Positions 34,774 to 45,458 of a DNA stretch of 64,000 bases are shown here, piece after piece. The first letter of the stretch is position 1, and every line of letters starts with the position of its first letter. The DNA is from Paramoeba atlantica (taxonomy: Eukaryota; Discosea), in the NCBI GenBank assembly GCA_977017575.1, contig CDRNVI010000200.1, positions 1 through 64,000 of the forward strand, given 5' to 3'. The notes beneath the pieces were generated by a model, which was not told where the DNA came from, did no database searches, and worked only from the letters and a program-made list of their open reading frames with translations. The position numbers were made by a program, and so were the translations under genes.

Positions 34774-34965
34774 TTTTCTTCTTTTCTGTTTGGCAGATTC
34801 GGCTGAAGAGTTTGGCAAACCAACCAACAAAATCAGCAAATGAAAGGGGACACCTTCCTTTTTAAGGGGACACCTTCTTTTTTCTTGGTTTCTTTTCTTT
34901 CCTTCTTCTCTTTCCTTCTTCTCTCTCCTTCTTCTCTTTCTTTCTTCTCTTTTTTGAAGGAGAAA
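34774..34965. promoter_or_regulatory. Divergent promoter with a repeated AAGGGGACACCTTC box
   Basis: Only 192 bases separate the start codons of the histone fusion (-) and the cyclotransferase (+). The motif AAGGGGACACCTTC occurs twice, at about 34844-34857 and 34864-34877, spaced 20 bases apart in the same orientation. It is the clearest candidate regulatory element in the gene-dense region. Its binding factor is unknown. Confidence 0.5.
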
Positions 34966-36157
34966 ATGATGTGGAAGAGAAAATCTTTCTTTTTTCTCTT
35001 TCTTTTCATCCTATTTGAAAAACAAATTTTGGCAAAATCAGAAGATAGAAAAGAAAAAGAAAGAGAAGATGGTTTGATTGTGTCTTATGTAGTAGACAAA
35101 ACTTTTCCTCATGATTCTTCTGCTTTTACACAAGGCATTTTTCTTGATCCTTTTGATCCTTCTTATTTTTATGAAGGTTTTTTTCTTTTTCTTTTTTCTA
35201 TTTTATTTTTTTTGATTTTTTTGATTTTGCTTTAAACATAATAATCCCCTTTCTCTTTCTCATTTCTCTTTTCTCTTTTTCTCTTTTCAGGAACTGGAAT
35301 GTATGGAGAGAGTGCTTTAAGAAAAGTGAATGTTGGGACAGGAAAAGTATGGAAACAACGAAAGATTGATCAACGCCACTTTGGAGAAGGAATTGCCTTT
35401 CATAAAGGGAATATTTATCAACTTACTTGGAGAGAGAAATTCATTTATCGATATTCAATGAAGGAAAGCAACGAGTTTTGACTCTTTTTTTTTTCTCTTT
35501 TGGATATTTTTTCTTTTATTTTTTCTTTTATTTTTTCTTTTATTTTTTCTTTTATTTTTTCTTTTATTTTTCTTTTCTTTTTTTCTTTTTATTTTTTTCT
35601 TTTATTTTTCCTCCTTCTTCTCGTAACAAGAGTCTCTCTTTTAAAAAAGGTGGGTCAAGAAAAAACGAGAAATATTTAAAGGCCCTGGCTTCCTAAAAGA
35701 AGGATGGGGTTTAACATCAGATGGAAATTACCTCATTGCCTCAGAAGGAACCTCAAAATTATATTTTTTCACAATCGAAGAAGGAGAAAGAGATTCTGTC
35801 TTGGCCAAAACTTTAACTGTGAAACTGAACGAGAAACCCATCTCTCTCTTGAATGAGTTGGAGTATATTGGAGGGTATATTTGGGCAAACGTCTGGTATT
35901 CCACTCGAATCTACATCATTGATCCCCAAACTGGAAAAGTTGTTCTTTTCATTGAAGCTGAAAATCTTAAAACTACTGGCGATGTGCTCAATGGGATTGC
36001 GTATGATCCTTCGAATGATCTTTTGTATTTGACTGGTAAATATTGGCCAAATGTTTATTCTGTCCGCTTGATTTGTTCAAATGGTAAAATTCCAAAACCT
36101 ATTTCAGACATTGTTTCGATTTGTACTGCACATTCTTGGAAGGAGGATGAGCTTTAA
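34966..36157 (+). CDS. Secreted glutaminyl-peptide cyclotransferase
   Basis: Exons 34966-35176, 35291-35474 and 35650-36157 join in phase to 300 residues. The leader [20 protein letters not shown] is a signal peptide. The rest matches the beta-propeller glutamine cyclotransferase family found in plants and bacteria: [96 protein letters not shown] and [12 protein letters not shown]. It would convert N-terminal Gln of secreted peptides to pyroglutamate in the secretory pathway. The second exon ends AAC GA before GT, and the third supplies G to complete Glu. A T-rich intron of 175 bases separates them. Confidence 0.93.
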
Positions 36158-36479
36158 AATAAAAAAGAGAAAAAAGACCCACCAAAAATTGAGATATTTT
36201 ATTTCTGGAGATTTCCCACATTAAACTTGCAAAGAGCAAATAGAGAATAAAAAGAAAACCTTTGAGAGAAAGTTTTATTTTGATTTTATTGGTAAATGAA
36301 TTATTTAAAATTCATATTCTTCAAAATAAGAGAGTAAGAGAGAGGAGTAGATCGAAGAGAGAAGAGAGAAGAGAGAAGAGAGAAGAGAGAGAGAGGGAAT
36401 TTCACCCCCCACAAAAAAGAGAGATCTCTTGAAACAAACAGCAAAGTACAAAAACAAGTCGAATCAAAAAAAAAAACAA
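36158..36479. other. Convergent 3' ends, GA microsatellite
   Basis: This 322-base region lies between the stop codons of two converging genes. It contains a GAGAGAA microsatellite at about 36355-36392 and no coding potential. Confidence 0.6.
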
Positions 36480-39400
36480 CTAATCCTCAATTTCTTCAAG
36501 ATAAACTTTTCGAATCTGTTCTTGCCAAACTTGCCCAAAACCAGCAGAATTCAAATACTGAGAAACAGAGCCATATCTTGATCGAATAAATTCAAGTGTT
36601 CGTCGCATCACGTCGGGTGGTGTTCCTTCAAATTCTTCATTTAACCCAACTCCAACCATATCTCTGTTGATTTTCATCAATTTAGAAAAACTTTTTCTCA
36701 AATATTTTCTCAAAAAAATGATAATAATAATAAGAAAAAATGAATGGATGAGAAAGAAAAGAAAATTCATACGAATGAACAAGATCAGAAATTGGAAAAA
36801 GCCTCCATTCACTCAACCGATATTCATAAATCAAAGCCTCTTCTTCAACTCCCAAACAAGACAAAACACTCATTGCAATCAACCCAGTCCGATCTTTTCC
36901 ATGTTGACAAAAGAAAAGAACTGGTTGAATATTTGGCGAAGCTAGGATCTTTAATATGGAACAGATTTCTTCTTTGCAGGATTCGATCATCATTTCGTAC
37001 ATTTGGGGCATTCCCACTCTATGTGAGAGAATGGAAAAAGAAAAAACATTGAGGAGAAAAAAGAGAGAAATAAGAAAGAGACAAAGACATGGAAAAAAAA
37101 AAGAGAATAGAAAATAGAAAAGGAAGAAAAAAATTTTCAAGAAAACGATGAAAAGAAAAAAAAAGAAAAAACCGATTCAAAACATGACCAGAAACTGCTT
37201 GCTTCGCTTCAACTCGATTTCCTATTTGAAAAAAAGGGGTCATCAAAAGGAAAACAAACAAAATATTCAATCAAATAACAAAAAAATTGAATGAATTGAA
37301 CAAAAATAAGAATAAAAAATAATAAAAGACCTCTCACAAATTTCTTTCCAGCTTTTGCATAATTCGAAAGAGGAGTAATTCGAACCATCTCACGCACAAA
37401 ACCACTGCCAACAACAGAACACAAAAAACATCTTTTTTCAGTTTGATCGATTTTTGGCTTTGGTGTTGGAGTCCTGAGAGTTGATGTTTTTTAGAGTTTA
37501 AATATTTTTTGATTAAAAAAGCGAAATTAAAGAAAACAAAAAATGATCATCACAAGCTTATTATTAAGCAGATGAATAATTGACAACGAAAAAACGAACA
37601 AAAGGGGTAATCGCAAAAACAAAAGAAATAAAGAGAATAATGAAAGAAAGAAAAGAAAAGAAAGAAAGAAAAATAAAGAACAAAATACCTTCGAGTGACC
37701 CTGGGAGAAGTGGAGCGAGTAAAAGCCTTCTTTGCAGATAAAGACCTCTCCTTCTTCTTCAAAACCAAACCAGACCCAGACACAGGAGAAGGAGTCGGAG
37801 AAGTAGAAGACGGAGAAGAAGAAAGAGGAGAAGGAGAGAGAGAACTTGAAGAAGGAGTTCGTATACCTTTAGGAGGAGAAGAAGAAGGTTCTGATCCATT
37901 CGAATTTGATTTCTCATCAGAAGATAATGTTAATTTTGTTTCCTCGGGTGTATTTATGTGTGGAACAAAATTTGGAGAAGAAGAGGTACAAATTGAAGAA
38001 GTAGAAGACCAATCAACTGAACTTTGTTTCTCAGGGGCTTGTGGCATTGAGGGAGAAGAAAATGAAAGCTCAGGACAACCATTTGGAGAGGGGAGATTTG
38101 TGTGGATTGTTGAGGATAAATCTTTCGTGAAATGTGATTTTTGTTTGTCAGTTTGGATGTTGAAGTATTTTCGGAATGCTCCAATTCGCCCGAGTTGTTC
38201 TCCATATCTTAAATCTAAACAAAAAAAAATTTGCAAATATTTCAACATATGTTTCTTTTTTTGTTTCACATTTGGATCTCAAAAGATCTTAAATTAAAAA
38301 AAAAAAAAGAGAGAATCAAAAACAAACCAACAAGAGTTTTAACTTTCAGAGTTTCAACAACATATTTAATATCATCTTCATTTAACATTCGATCAACAGC
38401 CGAGGATCGAAACAAAGTCAACTCTTTAAAACGATATCTGTGTTTCATAAAAATGAGAGAAAAATAAGTCGAACAAACAATTTTTGAAAAAACCAATCCC
38501 AAAAAAAAAAGAAATAAATGATGAAATTAACTCTTTCAAAAAAAAAAAGAAAAAAAAAAAAAGAAAAATCAAAACCTTTTCCCATCAATAACAATGGGAC
38601 TATAAGTAGAATAACAACCAGACCCCCCTCCCCCAAAAACAGAACGAAAATTGGGATGAGTAATAAAAGGTTCAAAATCATCATCCTCCCTCTCTTCTGG
38701 CAAACCAAAATACCTCTTCTCTTTCCTCTCTTTCTTTACAGAATTCGAGCGAGTAAAAAGAAGATCTCCATCATATGATTTGGAAATTCGTCGATCTGGG
38801 AGTTGTCGATTTGGAGGAACTCCGTTTCCTTTTGGAGAAAGGTTTGCTGCTCTCCATTCTCCGCTGTCAAATAGATCGTGGTGTGGAGTTGAAATTGTTC
38901 TTAACGTTCCCAAGATTAATTGTCTTTTTTCTTCACCTTTCTCAACGGGTGTGCCAAAGAGGACCTTTTTTTTGTCTTCTTTTCTTTCTTGTTCTTGTTC
39001 TTCTTCTTCTTCCTTTGATTTCGCCACTCTTCCTCCTCCTTTCCCTTCTCCTTCGTCTCCCACTTCCAAAAAATCCTCCTCAGAACCCCCCTCACCACTG
39101 ACTTCCTCCCCCTCAAAACTAACAGAACAATAACACTCATTATTACAAGGCGAACCAGGACAATGAAAATGATGATGATGCAATTCCAGAGCACCAAACG
39201 CTTTAGCTCTTTCGTTCATATAAAAATGATGATGATGTCCTGCGTTAATGTATGATGTGTAACATGGTTCCATTAGTTCATGGAATGGTGTTCTTGATTT
39301 GGTTGGTAGTTGCTTTTGTCTTGGTGATTGTTTGAGTTGCTTGGATGATTGATTGGGTAATTGTTGGGGTGATTGTTTGGGGGATTGGTCGGGTAATTCA

Positions 39401-40593
39401 ATTTTTTGTCCAGAGGATTCATTTGGTGATTGTAAGGTATCTGAGTATTGATAGTTTTTTGAGGGTTCTCCTGTGGAGAGATTTTGTTCTGAGGATTCAT
39501 TTGGTGATTGTAAGGCATCTGAGTATCGGTATTGTTTTGTAGTTGTTGTTCTTTCTGGTGTTAAATTTCGTTTTGGTGAGTGTGATTTTTGTTGTTTTGG
39601 TGAGTGTGAGTGTTGATGTTTTGGTGAATGTTGTTGTTGTTTTGATGATTGTGCTTTTTGTTCTGGTAATTGTAATTGTATTGGGGGGTGTTGTTTAGAT
39701 TTCTCTTCTTTCTTCTCATCGCTCTTTTCTCGTTCTCCTTTTTTTACTTTCTTTTTCTTTTCTCTTTTCTCCTTCTCAGTTTCTTGCTCTTTCTCATTTC
39801 CTTTCTCATTTTCTTTCTCTTTCTCTTGCTCTTGCTCTTGCTCTTGCTCTTTCTCGTTTTCTTTCTCATTTTCTTTCTCTTTCTCTTTCTCAGTTTCTTT
39901 CTCTTTCTCTTGCTCTTGCTCTTGCTCTTTCTCGTTTTCTTTCTCATTTTCTTTCTCATTTTCTTTCTCTTTCTCTTTCTCTTTCTCATTCTCTTTCTCA
40001 TTCTTTTTCTCTTTCTCATTTTCTTTCTCTTTCTCTTCCTCTTTCTCTTTCTCAGTTTCTTTCTCCTTCTCTTTCTCTTTCTCAGTTTCTTTCTCCTCTT
40101 TCTCAGTCTCTTTCTCTTTTTCTTCTCCATTTTTTTTCTCATCAACATCATCACCATCATCATCAAAATAAAGATCAGAATCATCAGAATCATCACTTTC
40201 ATCATACACATCACACGTTCCTTCATCGAAAGTTTGCCGACTGAGACTGCGAAGTAAAGCTCGACCATCTTCACAGCTCTTAAGTAAATCCTGGGAAAAG
40301 GAGATAAGAAAGAGAAAGAGGAGGAGAGGAGGAGAGGAGAGAGAGAGAGAAAGAAGAGGAGAAAAAGAAGTGGATCATCCAAAATATCTCTACTTATCTT
40401 TTATCAGAATCAAAGGTGCGAAAGAAGAGAAGAGACTTTTGCAAGTTTTGCTTCAAATGAGAAAAAGAAAGACCATCTCTTCCAAAGGAAAGTTTCTTTC
40501 TCAAACTCCTTTTTCATCCTTTTTTCTTTTTCTAATCTTAGCACCCCCTTTTCTTGATGAAAAATTTCTTACCTCCATCTTTAAGTCCGACAT
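36480..40593 (-). CDS. Large tyrosine/dual-specificity phosphatase with low-complexity extension
   Basis: Eight exons (40593-40573, 40290-38576, 38437-38328, 38214-37689, 37473-37331, 37221-37173, 37018-36773, 36663-36480) join in phase to 997 residues. The C-terminal 400 residues carry the fold of the bacterial and fungal Y_phosphatase3 type: TLFRSSAVDRMLNEDD, then DLRYGE (616-621), FVREMVRITPLSNYAK, the active-site loop C892-QHGKD-R898 with TGL, and RSRYGSVSQYL near the end. A Ser/Pro-rich insert of about 150 residues sits between the DLR strand and the rest. The N-terminal 570 residues are low complexity: an acidic start, an EKEKEN tract of about 145 residues, SPK and Gln-rich repeats, and two HHHHF clusters. 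Cys and Arg are both present, so catalysis is likely; the substrate (protein or lipid phosphate) is unknown. Confidence 0.88.
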
Positions 40594-41084
40594 TTTCACA
40601 CAACCTCCCGATTTTAACTCCAAACACAAAAGGAAGAAAGAGAAGCAAAAAAGAAGATAAAAGGAGTTGTTCTTTCAAAATCAAAGCGCAAAAAAGCGAT
40701 CCCCTCCCCACAAAAAAAGGAACTCGATGAAAAAGACAATTGCCCTCAAAAAAAGAGAAAAATAAAGTTTTGTTGGTGTGACCAACTTTTTTTGCTGCTC
40801 AAAGTCTCCATCACTATCTTCTCGGATTCTCACAATCACTCCAAAATTTTTTCGCGTTTTTTTTTTGAAAAAACTCTGTCGTTTCGTTTGGGCAAAAAGA
40901 AACAATCTTTCCAGGAAAAGGTTGAAAAGAAAAAGGTTGAAAAGGAAAAGGTTGAAAAGGAAAAGGTTGAAAAGGGAATCAAAAAAAAGGTTGAAAAGGA
41001 AAAGAGGTCAAGGGGAAAAAGCTCAATCAAAGGAAGTTCAAAGAACAAAGAAGAGAGAAAACAAAAGATTTCCTTAAGGAAAAG
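40594..41084. promoter_or_regulatory. Divergent intergenic region with a 15-bp tandem repeat
   Basis: This gap separates the phosphatase start (-) from the membrane protein start (+). Bases 40915-41004 hold four to five near-copies of AAAAGGTTGAAAAGG. The tract is open in all forward frames as Lys/Arg-rich text because its unit is a multiple of three. I treat it as 5' flanking DNA, but a longer N terminus for the neighbouring gene cannot be excluded. Confidence 0.45.
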
Positions 41085-42438
41085 ATGGGAAACAAAACTC
41101 GAGCGAATCAAATCGGAAATGAGGTTCGAAAACAAGTAAAACAAGACCAAAATGATTTATACAATCGTTGGTTTTGGTACATTGTCCTTCCTTTTCTCTT
41201 AATTTATCTCTCTTTTGCTCTCTTTAATTCTCATCAAGCTTTTCCTCTTGAGGATGAGGGAGAGAAAAGAGAGGGAGAGGGAGAGAATGGAGTTTTGATG
41301 ACTATTGCGAGAGACAGTCTTTTAAAAATGAAGTTTGTTTTTCTTTTTCTTTTTCTTTTCTCTTTTTTATTTTTCTTTTTGAATAACTCAAAAACTCTTT
41401 CTTTTTTTGAGTCTGTTGAGCACCTTTCAAAAGGATTTTTTAAAACAAAAAAGAAAATTAAAGAAACGAAAAACAGAGTAACAGGAGAATTTCCTGATTG
41501 GGCTCGAAACCTCCATGCTTATGCTGGAATGTTATTGGTCTTAGGATGTCTCATTCAGAAACAGACAATTTTTCATTTCAATAATGCAGGTTTAAATTAT
41601 TTCTGAATGGATTTTCAGTCAATTTTCTCTTTCCCAAAACCTTACCACTAAGAAGAAAAGAAAGCCTCTTTCAAAGAAATTTCTCCTTTTTTGTGGGGTT
41701 TTGGTCTTCTTAGACACAGAAAAGTTGGGAAAGTTTTTAATTTTGTATTACTTTCTTCATTTCTTTCTTTCCATTTGTTGAATTTTTTTATGGTTAAAAG
41801 ACTGGAGAATGGCACATAGAGTCGGTGGATATGGTCTCATTCTTTTAATTGGATTGATGGCTCTTGGAGGATATCGAATGGGATCTTTTTCAACTCTTGA
41901 AAATTTTGAGTTTTGATATTTTTTTTTGTCTTTTCTTTTTTTCCATTTTACCAAAATCTTTTTGAAGAGCTGAAAAATTCTCCTCTCTCTAACATCTTCT
42001 TTAGTTTTTTTATTGTCTTATTTGCTGCCCCATGGGCAACTTGGTTTGTTTTACTTCTTTGGAGTGTTGGAAAAAAAGAATATGTTGCAACTCACAGGTC
42101 AAGTCTTTTTGTGATAAAAACAAAAAATATTGTTGATCTAATGGGGAATCTTTAGAATGTTGGGTAATATGGTTCTTAAAGGTTGTGTTGCCGTTCCCAT
42201 TTCTCGATTAGCTGGTGCTTATTTACAGGTTTGAAACCATTTCTTTATTAAAGAAGAGAATGAAAATTTTCTTCTTAAAACATCAAAAATCTTCTGTCTT
42301 TGTTTGGAGTAACTTTTATCATAGAGAGCTGGGTTTGATGAAGCAAATGGTTACTACACTGGAATTGCGGGTACTACCGTTCTCATTGGAGTTTGGGAAA
42401 TATATGAAATGTATCTCTGGTGGACAGGAAAGGGTTAA
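41085..42438 (+). CDS. Multipass membrane protein, DUF2306-like
   Basis: Proposed exons are 41085-41589, 41801-41909, 41970-42097, 42156-42228 and 42325-42438. The start MGNKTRANQIGNEV leads to a hydrophobic segment. Later exons give LHAYAGMLLVLGCLIQK, DWRMAHRVGGYGLILLIGLM, FFIVLFAAPWATWFVLLLW, ATHRMLGNMVLKGCVAVPIS and YTGIAGTTVLIGVWEIYEMY. Two HR-x2-G motifs at membrane segments recall DUF2306 membrane proteins, in which such histidines may bind haem; this is a motif-level guess. The first exon may hide a further T-rich intron after 41332. The 41909/41970 junction does not keep phase with any AG in the intron, so that join is unresolved (sequence error or unusual splicing). An AATAAA lies just after the TAA. 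Confidence 0.7.
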
Positions 42439-42927
42439 AGAATAAAAAAGGAAAAGGCAACATCCCAAAAAAAAATGTTTGGTGGAAAACTCAAAACGAA
42501 TTTGTCAAAACAATAATCAATCCCATTTACCCACCGATGGCATTTCTTTTTCGCAGTTCCAACATACACAAAAATAAGGGAAAAATCATACCAGCAATGA
42601 AGGAGAGAATTAAGATGGAGCCGGAGATAATGAGAGTGATGAAAATGAAAATGAGAAGGAAAAGAAAAAGAATTGTTTATTCTCACTTTGTTCCTCTTCC
42701 TTCTCCACACTACGGACAAAAGTCCAATCTTGGATTTCAACAGCCTAATTATTGCGTGCGAAATATTCATGGACATATCAACGCCAAAAAACATGGAGGT
42801 ATATTAGAACAACCTCCATATCTGTGATTCAGAATTGCCCTCTTTTGTCAAATGGTTATTTTCGTGTGTGTCGGAACTGAAAAAAGGGCTCACCTGAGGG
42901 GGAGCATCTTGGCTGACTGAGTCTTTT
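42439..42927. other. Unresolved region between converging genes
   Basis: Composition is gene-like. On the minus strand one frame reads TLIISGSILILSFIAGMIFP and then LELRKRNAIGG with a stop, a plausible membrane tail. Another frame to its right reads AVEIQDWTFVRSVEKEEEQ, followed by GTGAGA. The two cannot be joined with a good acceptor. A forward frame at 42420-42827 is also open. A small minus-strand membrane protein is possible but not established. Confidence 0.35.
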
Positions 42928-44652
42928 TTAGTCACCCTCACCATCACCATTCAAAAAAGATCTCAAATTCTCCTTTGTGATAAGTTCCCACATCACAGTT
43001 GAGGAGCCCTAAATTGAAAAAATGAGCTTGACAAATTCAAAGAGACACGATTAAAAAAAAACCTGAGAGATCTCGTGAATGCATTGTGGGTTAATATTTG
43101 CCAGAGAATCACAAGATTGATGATAACAAGGATCCGCATTGACTGTTTCAATGGTAATCAGAACAATAATTTTGGAAAATCAAAAAAAAAACAAGTTCAT
43201 TTCAATCCCCCTCCAAAAAAAAAAAAAAAAACTATTTGCTATTCCTCCATAAATATCACGAAATTCGCTCGTCATCATCTTTGCCGCACCCGATCCTAAA
43301 CCAGATGAAGAGATATTGTTCTCGACAAAGGGGGCAAAATCGGACCCGGTTTGAAACCGGCCCGCTCCAATGGGAATATTTCTCTCTCCAAAATAATTCC
43401 GGAGCATCTCCGTCACAATAACACCCCCTTCCAAGACATTCACCGCGTTTGAGGCATTTCCGACTGCAATTATATAATTTGGAGAACCCACCATATCGTG
43501 GTTGAGATAAATACCAATTCGATCCCGCTCTTCTTGTGGAAGATGTCGCACATAATAATATGATCCCAATTTACCTTCTTCCTCAGCACCCCACCACGCA
43601 AATCGAGCCTTATTGACAATTTTATGTCGAATTTTGTCAAGTTGAAGGGCTAATTCTAACACCGTAGCACTCCCACTCCCGTTATCATTGATTCCAGGAC
43701 CTGCTGGAACAGAATCGAGATGAGCCCCCCCAAAGACAATGAGTCCATCTTCTTTTCCTTCCTTTGTCTCTGCAAAGACATTGAAAGTGGCAGGAATTTG
43801 GACTGAGGAATTTGTAAATATATCAACAAAGGCTTCGGTGTCAAAAAATATATTACGGAGTGTTGTGGTAATTGACAGGACCGGAATTTGGATTATACGA
43901 TCGCCTGGTTCGTTCCAATCTCGGATTCTTGAATCTGATAAAGTATCTGCCCAATGAAACATTGCTACGGCTTTCGCATTTTCGCTCAATGCTGCCTGTT
44001 CAAACAAACTACAGTTAAGAGTTTGAGGAACTAATGCCACTGCCCCCTCAACACCAATGTAGTCAGAAGCTTTACAACCTTCATTTTCAACACCCACAAC
44101 TTGGATATTATTGAGTGTTTTCTCCCCATTCCCTCCATAACGCGGTTGACGAAAATCAGTGTCAAGAAGAAAAGGAATTGGGTCTCTCGAGGGATCTGAG
44201 CCTGGGAATACCTAAAGCATCAAATTATTATTTTACTCTTTTCTTAAGTGAATTTGAAAAAAATCTTTCTTTCTCAAACTAACTTCAACATGAAAGAAAC
44301 TTTTCAGACAGACCTGCGAAAGGAGAGGGCGGCTCAACTCTTTGTAAGTAATCGCAAAAAAATTCTGTGTGGTAACGGTGAAAGAAGTCTTCTTTGTTAG
44401 CTGTTCAATCACATAAGCAGCGCTATCATTATACCCATATTCGACTGCACGAGAATTTGAATTTGCAATGGCAATCTCATCAAACTTTTGCAGATGCGCC
44501 ATGATATTTGGCGCTGTGACAAGGGTTGCAAGGTCTTGGTTTGGAGCCAACTGAAAATAGGCAACAAGAACCAAACCGGCCCAAAAGATTGCCAAGAGAG
44601 CAACAAAACTCCCAATGACAAAGCGGGCTTTTGGATCTTCAAAAGAGCCCAT
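42928..44652 (-). CDS. Membrane-anchored M28 zinc metallopeptidase
   Basis: Exons 44652-44314, 44211-43233, 43142-43063 and 43008-42928 join in phase to 492 residues. One hydrophobic segment near residues 14-34 (GSFVALLAIFWAGLVLVAYF) makes a type II anchor or signal. The M28 zinc ligands are all visible: H277 in FGGAHLDSVPAG, D289 in GINDNGSGS, the EEE at 323-325 in AWWGAEEEGKLGS, D352 in YLNHDMVG and H447 in DPCYHQSCD. A protease-associated-type region with VENEGCKASDYIGVEGAVAL precedes the catalytic part, as in vacuolar and secreted aminopeptidases. It should remove N-terminal residues in a vacuole, lysosome or outside the cell; residue preference is not inferable. Confidence 0.93.
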
Positions 44653-45458
44653 TGTATTCTGCGTTCTATAATGAACACACCCAACCACAACCCGGTAAAA
44701 ATTCGGGGTTTGTCCTCGTAAACAAAAACTCCCCTTTTTTAGGGAAACTACAGCCAAATGATGTCTCGAATTTTTCTGAGTTCAATGGCAATGGTTGGGC
44801 AAGCAAAAACAGAAATAAAATTTCGTTTACAAAACAAAAAGTGCGTTTTTTGTGGGTGTCCTTCAGGAAGAGACACCATAACTTTTGAGTGCAAATTGTT
44901 TGAAAATCAAATCATTCCAAAATGAGAATTTAGCTGTTTAACAAGAAAAGATGTCAGGGTTAAATTCAAATCATGTTTCTGATGTCAAAGAGTTCTTCAT
45001 CGACGAATAATTCGTAGCAAAATATTCCCGGACGACTTTGGCCCGAGTCAGAAAGGTGAAGAAAAAATGAATTTTCTCAAGATGAATTTTTCGAATGTGA
45101 TGGAAAACTCAAAACGAATTTGTCAGAAACAATTTTCGAAAAGCAGAAAGAATAAAGGAATGAATCTCGCAATGTGTCACAATCACTCCGTTTTTGCGGA
45201 TTTGGAATTCGGAAGCTTGTTTTCCTTTTTCCTTTTTTTGGGAATTTGATTGGCTTTCCTTTTTTTTTTTTTCTTTTTCTTCTTTGACCTTTCTCCTTTT
45301 TCCTCTTTTCGGTTTCCTTCCCCTTTCTCTTTCTCTTCCCCCCCTTTTCTCTCTCTCTCTCCCTCTCCTTCCCCCCTCTTCCTCTTTCTAAAAAAACAAA
45401 AAAAGTTTGTTTTGTTCTTTTCCTCTCCTTTTCCTCGCTTGCGAGAAAGGAATCAAAG
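44653..45458. promoter_or_regulatory. Divergent intergenic region (M28 / CLU-RasGEF)
   Basis: Both flanking genes start here and run outward. No third gene is seen. Bases 45260-45440 form a pyrimidine tract directly upstream of the CLU-RasGEF ATG. A 24-base sequence starting GGAAAACTCAAAACGAATTT at 45102 is repeated exactly at 42484. Confidence 0.5.

Noticed and set aside
39676..40257. 200-codon + strand Leu/Phe-rich frame resembling a membrane protein
   Set aside because: It is the complement of the EKEKEN coding tract of the phosphatase gene, which is supported by splice phase and a catalytic motif.
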